Source: Orobanche coerulescens (lineage: Eukaryota > Streptophyta > Magnoliopsida > Lamiales > Orobanchaceae). Taken from it: DNA of 64,000 bases. The position numbers were made by a program, and so were the translations under genes. Shown one piece after another: positions 56,850-64,000 of this stretch (position 1 is its first letter; the number at the start of each line of letters is the position of its first letter). The notes under the pieces were generated by a model. The model saw only the letters and a list, made by a program, of their open reading frames with translations, had not been told where the DNA came from and searched no databases. The stretch lies in the NCBI GenBank assembly GCA_033398695.1, contig CM065803.1, positions 102,970,001 to 103,034,000 of the forward strand, read 5' to 3'.

Positions 56850-57528
56850 AATGCAGTAAGCGATATAGGCTGTTTGCTCTTAAACTCGTTTAATATGCAG
56901 AAAACGTAAAGAGTCGAAGGGAGCAAGAGACAGTCCTTTTATAGTGTGTAGAGAGAAGTAGGGTTACATACAGTGAACGGTCAGATTTAATTTAAGGGAT
57001 GTGAACCGTCTTTAAAAAGAACGAACAAGATGAACTAAGATTAACTTGTATATCTTATCCATCCATTTTTGAAAATAACAATCGGTCCCACTTCTGACAG
57101 TTCGTACTCCCTCATTGCACGAAACGACGGTTTTGAAATTATTAACATCGCGACATTTGAGAAAGTGAAATCCAGATGTCGTGTAGAGCATTAAATGATA
57201 AAATATTTGAATTTTAAAATAGGGCACATGGACTAAAACAGTTTTATTACGAATAGAATAATAATAAAATATTAATTGACGTCCCACAATGTATGTGCTG
57301 TAACTGCGAATAATGCAGTGTTCCCTCTTAAAAGGTACATACAGGATTCAATTCTTACGGCAATGTTTGGATTAATACTGTATTTATGGGTCGTACTGTA
57401 TTCCCCCTAAATTAATGTACACGTCAGTTGTAGGAAGGTTTCATGCCTTCTTTGTCCTACAGTGTTGTCTGACTGTTTGAGTGTACAGTTAATTAATGGT
57501 GGATACTGTATTCTTGGATCTTACAGCA
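56850..57528 (-). mobile_element. Copia 3' LTR, left border uncertain
   Basis: On the minus strand, a polypurine tract CAGGGGGAA (57536-57528) precedes TGCTGTAAGATCC (or TGTAAGATCC, from 57525). A TATA box ACTATAAAAGGA lies at 56945-56935. Paired ATACAGTA words (57374-57400, 57499-57506 on the plus strand) occur in the U3. The LTR end was not found. Confidence 0.55.
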
Positions 57529-57562
57529 TTCCCCCTGATATGATGAGTAAAAGCATAAAAAC

Positions 57563-58997
57563 TTACAAGGAGTCGGGCTGTAGCATTCCCAATTCTTGTC
57601 GAAGCATACAGAATCTGGTTGTGCTGAGAGGTTTTGTAAAGATGTTGGCTAACTGGATGTCTGTATGAACTTTCTCGATCCGAACATCCTTATTCTCAAC
57701 ATGATTCTGGATGAAATGATGCTTCATATCAATATGCTTAGTTCGCGAGTGCAATACAGGATTGTGCGTTATTGCAATTGCACTCGTGCTATCGGACATG
57801 ATCGGTGTTTCTTTGACAATGATTCCATAATCAGATAACTGTTGTTGCATCTAGAGAATCTGCATACAGCAACTTCCAGCAGCATAGTATTCCGATTCAG
57901 CTGCTGAAAGCGAGTTTTCCAATTACTTCTTACTGAACCATGACACAAGTCTAGGTCCAAGAAAGTGACAAGTACCGTTTGTACTCTTCCATAGCGTGCA
58001 GCCACCGAGATCCGAATCATTGTAGCCAACCAAATCGAACCCACCTTTCTTAGGATACCACAATCCTGCATCGATTGTTCCTTTTACGTACTTAAGGATT
58101 CGTTTGGCTATTGTGAAGTGTGATCTTTAGGTGCTACTTGATACCGAGCACACACTCCTGTAGCAAACTGGATATCGAATTACGCTGGTATTGGAGTACA
58201 GAGTGAGCTATCGACTTCTGTAGAGTGATTGATCAACCGGCTTTCCAGCTTCGTCACCACTAATTTGTACGGAAGTGCTCATCGGGGTTGATGATGATTT
58301 GGAGTTATTCATCCCAAACTTGTTGAGTAGCTCCTTGCTGTACTTCTCCTGGTTGATGACGATTCCTATAGGAAACTGTTTTACCTGCAATCCTAGGAAA
58401 TAAGTAAGTTCCCCCATCATACTCATTTCAAATTTACTTTGCATGAGATGAGAAAACCGTTGACATAAAGCAAGGTTAGTGGAACCATATATAATATCAT
58501 CCACATATATTTGAACGATTAACAGGTCATCACCTTCCTGTATCTTAAATAGAGTCTTGTCCACAGCACCTTTTTCCAATCCATTATTAGTTAGATAGAG
58601 GGACAGGGTTTCGTGCCACGCTCTAGGTTCTTGCTTAAGTCCATACAGAGCTTTCCGTAGTTTGTATACAAGGTCTCTACCTTCTGTGTTGACAAACCCT
58701 AGTGGTTGTTCAACATAGACTTCTTCGGCGAGGTCTCCATGCAGGAATGCGCTCTTAACGTCCATTTGATATACTATAAAGCTCTTATGGGCGGCAAAAG
58801 CTAAAAATATCCTAATGGCTTCTAGTCTGGCTACAAGGGCAAATGTCTCATCATAGTCTATGCCTTCTTCCTGTCTGTAGCCTTGTGCGACTAGACGGGA
58901 TTTGTTCCCAATAACAAGTCCATTCTCATCCTTCTTGTTTCTAAATACCCATTTGGTTCCAATCACAACTTGATGCTCAGGTTTGGGTACTAGATAC
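57563..58997 (-). pseudogene. Ty1/copia pol 3' part: RT and RNase H, frameshifted
   Basis: RT on 58966-58208: [41 protein letters not shown], the catalytic [27 protein letters not shown]. After a stop near 58208, RNase H continues in other frames (58071-57563) with SDSTSAIAITHNPVLHSRTKHIDMKHHFI and LANIFTKPL. The RT core is intact for 250 codons. The upstream part is cut at 58997 by a gypsy LTR: the copia frame there reads [16 protein letters not shown] up to the join. It is a different copia family from those at 9019 and 12267. Confidence 0.93.
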
Positions 58998-59938
58998 TGT
59001 AATATCCGGATAATTGTTGAGTATTTTAATCTGTATTTGAACTTTGTAATATTCGGCTTTGTGGTATCTATAATCGAATATAATTTTTCCCGTATTCGTA
59101 TTCCAAACAGTTATGATCATATTAGGAAGAAGTTGCAAATTCATGCATGCAGCTACGTCATAACGTACGCTAGCTGGTGGAATTAATGTACGTTATGGAC
59201 TGAGGATAACGTACGCTAGGAACAAATCATAGCGTACGTAACGTACAGTCAGGCAGATAAAGTTGGTCGGCACATGGGCCATCTTGGGGCGGGGACAAAG
59301 ATAAGATTCCCCGCATGGCCCGTACAGCTTTTGGAAAAACCAAGTCAATGAGGTTTAACGTATGCTAAAGGACTTAGATAGTGTACGCTAAATAGAGCAT
59401 ATTACGTACGTAAATGGTAAGTGTTAACGTACGTTAAGAAGGTCAGAAATGAGGCAGTAGCTACCATCGGACGATAACACACGCTAAAGATTTCAGATAG
59501 CGTACGTTAAGGCGATCACGTACGTAATGCTGTGAGGTTAACATACGTAAAGGTCTGAGTTTTATAAATATGGCAGCACCCCATTTCATTCTTTCACTCA
59601 TTTTATCCGAACCTTACCTCTACCGAGATCTTCCAACCTTACAAAACTAGTATATTGGCCTCTCTACTTGGTTGTTGAAGAAGCAAGACATCTTGGATTG
59701 GTGCTCAAACAACCGGTGTTGGATTCTACCAATTGCCTTGATGTTTTCTTCATATTAAGGTATGTTAATGCTATCTCCAACCTTGAACTCGTGTTCTTAA
59801 GAATGTTATGAACATGCTACTGAGATTATTAGGTTCCATGGATGACTTATTTGACCGAACACCATGTTTAAGGAAGTTGAATGATTATGCTTAGGTTTAC
59901 CATTGTTAAGAGCATTATAGTTCGAACCTCGTTATGTT
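58998..59938 (+). mobile_element. Left part of a gypsy-type LTR, interrupted by another LTR element
   Basis: Starts TGTAATATCCGGATAATTG, inserted in copia pol (the five bases before it are GATAC). A near-palindrome array at 59155-59540, TATAAATA at 59563-59570, then a leader similar in pattern to the LTR that follows (TTGGTGCTCAAACAACCGGTG against TTGGTGTTCAAGCCTTCG). It stops at 59938, where the next gypsy LTR begins; its remainder is outside the window. Confidence 0.8.
59155..59570 (+). promoter_or_regulatory. LTR promoter: mixed near-palindrome array and TATA box
   Basis: Sites include TAACGTACGCTA (59161, 59208), ATAGCGTACGTAACGTAC (59229), TTACGTACGTAA (59402), TTAACGTACGTTAA (59423), TAGCGTACGTTA (59498) and CACGTACGTAAT (59518). 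The core CGTACG dominates, as in the copia LTRs at 30669-37988, but this is a gypsy-type LTR. TATAAATA at 59563-59570. Confidence 0.7.
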
Positions 59939-60087
59939 TGTAATACCCGAGATTTCTGATATGTATTTGGAACTTGTGATATTGTAATTGTTGCACTTTA
60001 ATCTGAGTATTATTCTCCGTATCTCATAGTCCGGTGTTGTTGAGCGTATAATTTCATGAATGTGATTTAAGATTGTGATTCTGTGCA

Positions 60088-60396
60088 TGTAGCGCACGCT
60101 ATTGTCTATGTGTAGCGTACGCTAACATGGATCCATAGCGCACGCTACAAAGGAACATTAGCGCACGCTATACGTGGTCAATATGATTGAGACGTGTGGT
60201 AGGTGAGATCGGTAGGGATCTTGGTCGGATTGTGTAGGGATGAACACAGGCGGCTTTCGGGAAAAGCCAGTCAACGCCTTAGCGCATGCTGCGACATGAG
60301 AATAGCGCACGCTAAGTCGAGTACTGATGAAGTCGGTAAGCCATTAGCGCACGCTAAGAGTATGGACTAGCGCGCTAATAACCATTTCTATAAATA
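60088..60396 (+). promoter_or_regulatory. LTR promoter: near-palindrome array 1 and TATA box
   Basis: TAGCGCACGCTA-type sites near 60090, 60110, 60135, 60158, 60301, 60344 and 60368; TATAAATA at 60389-60396. The sites line up with those of the solo LTR at 19468-19775 but several differ by one base, mostly at CpG positions. Confidence 0.75.
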
Positions 60397-61082
60397 GGGC
60401 AACATCCTTTTCGTATTTTCAGTCCTTTCTTTTCCCACATCCGAATCCTTATACTTAGAGTATTACTCTCTACATCCTAAACACTTCATATCAGCATCCT
60501 AGCTCGTGTTGAAGATTGTAGATCATTGAGGATTGGTGTTCAAGCCTTCGACGTTGGATTGCTTCGATTTCCTCCTTGTTCTTCACTACTTTGAGGTAGG
60601 TGATTCTTCACCAATATTAGTAGTGTTCTAAAGGACGTTTGATCATGTTTATCTAGTTAGTTAGATTCGTTATTAGTCGAACATCATGTGTCAGAAGGAT
60701 ATTTTCGACGTTTCGGCACTTATTCATCATATGATCCATTAAACCTTTTTAGTATGTGGACTCCTAAGCATATTATGTGTCTTCAAAACCGATCATGACC
60801 AGTATATGGAGATTACCTAGTTCGGATGTTTTACGTAAGGAATCATATGTTTTGGGACTTGGAATGAACGGAACTTAGAATATTTTCATGAAGATCTAAG
60901 ATGAATTATGGTGTTGTGGTGATTATACGTGTCCTTGTATCTCATAGTCATTTAGTACGTATAGAACTTTCACAAAACCTTATGAGCATGATATGCACGG
61001 GGATGACATTTATTATCACCATAGAACTCATGAGTTCATCACCATTAGATCTAGTTTTCTGCCAGTAGTAATCTTCCATGCA

Positions 61083-61300
61083 CGGTTAGCGCACGCTAAC
61101 ATACGTAAGTTAACGTGCGCTATCGGGGATAAGCTAATGCACGCTACGTTTGGTACGTAACGTACGTTATGATATCAGCCGAGTCGATCCGATCGAGAGA
61201 AAGCTCGATCCATGGCTAGCGTCGCTAGGCTTAGGCGATAGCGTCACGCTAACAGTGAGCTTAGCGTACGTTACGTAGAGTACGTAGCGTACGCTAAGTG
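61083..61300 (+). promoter_or_regulatory. Near-palindrome array 2 inside the LTR
   Basis: TTAGCGCACGCTAAC (61086), TTAACGTGCGCTA (61109), TACGTAACGTACGTTA (61153), TTAGCGTACGTTACGTAGAG (61261), GTAGCGTACGCTAAG (61284). It lies 700-900 bp downstream of the TATA box, as in the solo LTR. Confidence 0.65.
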
Positions 61301-61659
61301 GTTCAGGCAGATTGTATATTTTGAGCTTTTGGCCGTAGACCGAATTGTTAGGCAATCGTTCGACTTGAGATGATTTGTATATCATTTCTTTTGTTAAGGT
61401 TCGAGATTGCTACGTTGATCGAAGGAGGTGGCCTTCGAGTGTGTTGAGATCATTGAAGTGTTTCGTTCTTGCCATCTTCGAGGCAAGTATCATAATATGT
61501 TAATATTGGTATTTTGAGCATGCGTATGGTTATTCATGTTGTCGAATATGAGATTTATTTCGATGAATTGTCATGATTTTCGTTATCTAGTGTTTGTATG
61601 TTCATGTTGATGGACATGGCGATTTGGCATATATGTATGCGTGAGATTTGTGTTTGTGT

Positions 61660-61850
61660 TGTTGTGCGATCTATGCTGATGGCGCTGGATCGGATGTCCA
61701 CCTCGTGTTGATCCGACGGGATCATCTTGGGATCTAGGCTGAGGGCGCTGGATTATTGGACGGGTTATTTCCACCTCGTGTTGGTCCGACGGGATCATCT
61801 TGGGATCTATGCTGAGGGCGGTGGATCATTGGAATACCCTTGCTGTGTTA
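61660..61850 (+). repeat. Three units of 63-73 bp in LTR
   Basis: CTATGCTGATGGCGCTGGATC, CTAGGCTGAGGGCGCTGGAT and CTATGCTGAGGGCGGTGGAT. The units start (GATCT) at 61668, 61731 and 61804, with ATCCGACGGGATCATCTTGG between them. The same set of three as in 21080-21255. Confidence 0.8.
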
Positions 61851-62309
61851 ATGGAATCTTTTGGATTCGCATTGTCGGATTCCGGTAGCGGAAGTCCGTG
61901 TGGTGTATCTTGTTATGTATTGTTGATGCATATTTGATTCGTTTAAATGATACTTGTACTAGCATCGTTTTGCTAACCCCTTCGGGGGTGGACATTTGTT
62001 TTGATGTTCAGGTAGCCGAGGAAGGAAAGCGACCACGATCTGGCGTGTGACGAAGGGGTTCAGTGATGTTTGTTGTTGTTGATGATTTGTTTTCTTGGTT
62101 TGATTTCAGTACTCGACTACGTGTGTCTTATTAATATCATTTCGATATGGTTGTATTAATTACTCGTTGAACCAGTTGAATGGTTTTGTAAACTTGAATT
62201 TCCGCAGTATTGATGTCTTATATTTACATTTCTTTTAAATTAGCCTTGTAAATTCTTACTTAAAGGGTTTACGGCGCTGTAATTATTCCGAATATCTCGG
62301 GGTGTTACA

Positions 62310-62554
62310 GAATATGGTATCGGAGCTAAGATTCATGGATATCTTGGCAGTCGGGTTTTAAGTTGGGTCTGTTTACATTATTAATTTACGAGTCGTTCGT
62401 AACATCACTGTTCAGCCAAAAGTCGTCATGTGGACCGTGGTTGTAAGTCTCCTAATCTCTTGTACTACCGTTTTACTTAATTCTGTTTTGTGAGTATTGA
62501 CGGGCTTTATTTTTGAAAATTTTGTCCTGGATATTGAAAAATTGTGTTTTCAGT
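62310..62554 (+). mobile_element. Primer site and leader of the gypsy element
   Basis: TGGTATCGGAGC (62315-62326) is one base away from the initiator tRNA-Met complement. A 230-bp leader without an open frame leads to the gag ATG. Confidence 0.8.
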
Positions 62555-63640
62555 ATGTTGAGAGGAGGTCGTGGACGCGGACGTGGTCGTGGACGCGGAC
62601 ATGGAAATATGAGACAGGAGGACTCCGCAACTACCCCATAATTATCGGCTAGTAGGACCGATTCCCATTCTGGAGGGCAGCAGGGATCGGCGAATGACGA
62701 CGCAAATCCTAACATGCCGGGAGTGCTTCAACAGGTGGTGGCTCAAATAAACCAGTTCGCTCAGGTAGTTGATCGCATGCAGACAGCGATGGGACAGCAG
62801 CACCACGAGGATAACCGGGGAGACAGATGGCTTACTGAGGTAGTCAAATTGCACCCGCCAAAATTTGACGGATCTGCTGAAGCACTTACTTGGGGTCATT
62901 GGCTAAAGGAGTTAAAGAAAATATTCATGGGTATTAACTGTCCCGAAGACCGGAAGGTTCCCATTGCCCAGTATTTTCTTACTGGGGAGGCCTTTGACTG
63001 GTGGGAAGCTATTCGACCCGAGGATCATAATGCGGACTGGACGGAATTCAAACTAATGATGGAAGCACAGTATTGTCCTCGTCCAGTTAGAGAGGCAAAG
63101 ATCCGAGAGTTTTTCTCACCACAGAGTTCGGAAGCAACTGTAACAGACATAATCAAAACTTTTAATCATCGGTGACGTGTGTCCGACACTTGGTCGAACG
63201 AGGCGTAAAAGATTTTCATTTCGATATGCGAATGAAGCGGAGATTCAGAAGACATGTCCGGTTTGAGTGTACTACGTTGGCAAGATCAAGACAAAGCGCC
63301 GGCCTACGACATGAAAGAGGCGGCGGTGGAGAAATCGGTGGAGGCAAAGAAGCGAAGGTGACCAGCGGCTTCTCGTAAAACAAGAGTGGTGGGGCCCGCA
63401 AGGGCCGTCTTCCTTTATTCGGCTAGAAACCTCCACATCCTTCTAGAGGTGGAAAGAAGTTAGGACTACATCGCAGCTTTGACGCGTCAAAGAAATGCTA
63501 CAATTGTGGTCGAGCAGGGCATATTCGACGGGATTGCCCCGCATCTTCTGTGACTTGTTACGATTGTGGGCAAGAAGGGCACCGTGCGGCTTTCTGTGGA
63601 GTTGCTACTAAATATTGGGAAGAGAGATACATCCAGTGCT
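62555..63640 (+). pseudogene. Gypsy gag with zinc knuckles, stop and frameshift
   Basis: ATG at 62555 gives an Arg-Gly-rich start (GRGRGRGRGRGHGN). A TAA at 62639-62641 breaks it, and the same frame goes on with MPGVLQQVVAQINQFAQVV, VVKLHPPKFDGSAEALTWGHWLKELKKIF, VPIAQYFLTGEAFDWWEAI and EFKLMMEAQYCPRPVREAKIREF, the retrotransposon gag core. A stop at 63173-63175 follows. Two CCHC knuckles lie in another frame: CYNCGRAGHIRRDC (63496-63537) and CYDCGQEGHRAAFC (about 63556-63597). Gag binds and packages the element RNA. At least one stop and one shift disable this copy. Confidence 0.92.
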
Positions 63641-64000
63641 GGGTCCGTACCTTCGCGCCTGTACGAGATGAGGAAATCTGACGATCAGAACACTGCTGTT
63701 GCATCAGGTACGATTCAGATCCTTTTACAACCAGTCAGTGTCTTATTCGATTCCGGAGCTACACATTCTTTCATATTATTGAATTGTGTTAATTGTTTAA
63801 AAATCTCGTGCTTATTTGATTGTGAACCATATGTTGTGGGTTTGCCGAGTGGAGAGAAAATTGTGGGAACCCTAGAGGCTAGAGATTTTCTAGTGTCTAT
63901 AGGAGGGAGAGATTGGCCATCGAATCTTATTGTAGTTGACATCTACGGTGATGATTTAATTCTCGGAGACGATTGGCTCAACCGTTATGGATCTATTCTG
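63641..64000 (+). pseudogene. Gypsy aspartic protease, start of pol, cut by the window end
   Basis: VLFDSGATHSFILLNCV from 63740 holds the active-site Asp-Ser-Gly. It continues GLPSGEKIVG, then DDLILGDDWLNRYGSIL at the window end, corresponding to the usual DVILGMDWL block. The frame is open from 63740 to 64000 and equals the gag frame, not the knuckle frame. RT, RNase H, integrase and the 3' LTR must lie beyond the window. Confidence 0.92.

Larger units (their letters stand above)
59939..62309 (+). mobile_element. Gypsy 5' LTR, 2371 bp
   Basis: TGTAATACCCGAGATTTCTG to CTCGGGGTGTTACA, followed by the primer site TGGTATCGGAGC (62315-62326). Same family as the solo LTR 19320-21716. In order: near-palindrome array 1 (60088-60385), TATAAATA (60389-60396), near-palindrome array 2 (61083-61300), three repeat units (starts 61668, 61731, 61804), GCTAAC plus the CCCC-TTCG-GGGG hairpin (61971-61989), and TTTACGGCGCTGTAATTATT before the end. 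It is nested in the LTR 58998-59938. Confidence 0.93.

Overview
The window looks like nuclear DNA from a flowering plant with a repeat-rich genome. It holds one host gene that can be read end to end. This is a 15-exon cytosolic NADP-dependent isocitrate dehydrogenase on the minus strand (48247-51464, 412 residues, every splice junction GT..AG, frame intact). Nearly everything else is transposable elements, mostly nested in one another. The plant assignment rests on the intron-rich plant-type enzyme, the plant-type Ty1/copia and Ty3/gypsy LTR elements with initiator-tRNA-Met primer sites, RTE-type LINEs and hAT transposons. I cannot name the species.

Layout. 1-17.8 kb: stacked LTR elements. 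Two different gypsy-type LTRs (1-1273 and 3670-6062) flank a decayed interior. The second abuts a minus-strand copia element (LTR 7059-9018). That element interrupts a plus-strand copia element (RT-RNase H 9019-10523, 3' LTR 11066-12266), which itself sits in a minus-strand copia pol (12267-15205) fused to an RTE LINE fragment (15205-16985). A Tat-like gypsy LTR fragment follows. 17.8-39.2 kb: one hAT transposon (17836-39230, 8-bp target duplication matching at 7/8) with an MYM-type (TTF finger) transposase on the minus strand. Three later LTR insertions split it: a solo gypsy LTR (19320-21716, TSD TTTAC), an 8.4-kb coding-free LTR element (21913-30292), and a tandem LTR-gag-LTR-gag-LTR copia derivative (30669-37988, TSD TTCAT). 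39.2-48 kb: microsatellites, a MITE lodged in a (TA)n tract, an RTE LINE with its target duplication, and three short hAT-type elements with 8-bp duplications. 48.2-51.5 kb: the isocitrate dehydrogenase gene, with a fourth hAT-type element about 105 bp upstream of its start codon. 53.5-56.2 kb: a decayed BED-finger hAT transposase. 56.8-59 kb: a minus-strand copia remnant. 59-64 kb: two nested gypsy LTRs and the start of a gypsy element (gag, protease) that runs off the window.

The most unusual signal is shared by unrelated LTRs. At least six LTR families, both copia and gypsy, carry dense arrays of short near-palindromes just upstream of the TATA box. The sequence differs by family (TAGCGCACGCTA, TAACGTACGTAA, TTACGGCCGTAA), but all fit one frame, T-W-R-C-G-N-N-C-G-Y-W-A, with two CpGs two bases apart. 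The gypsy LTRs also share a triplicated unit downstream of the TATA box and a GCTAAC-plus-GC hairpin (CCCC-TTCG-GGGG in two copies). These look like promoter and RNA-processing modules kept, or reached independently, across element families. No phage, CRISPR, operon or bacterial feature is present, and I saw no tRNA or rRNA gene.
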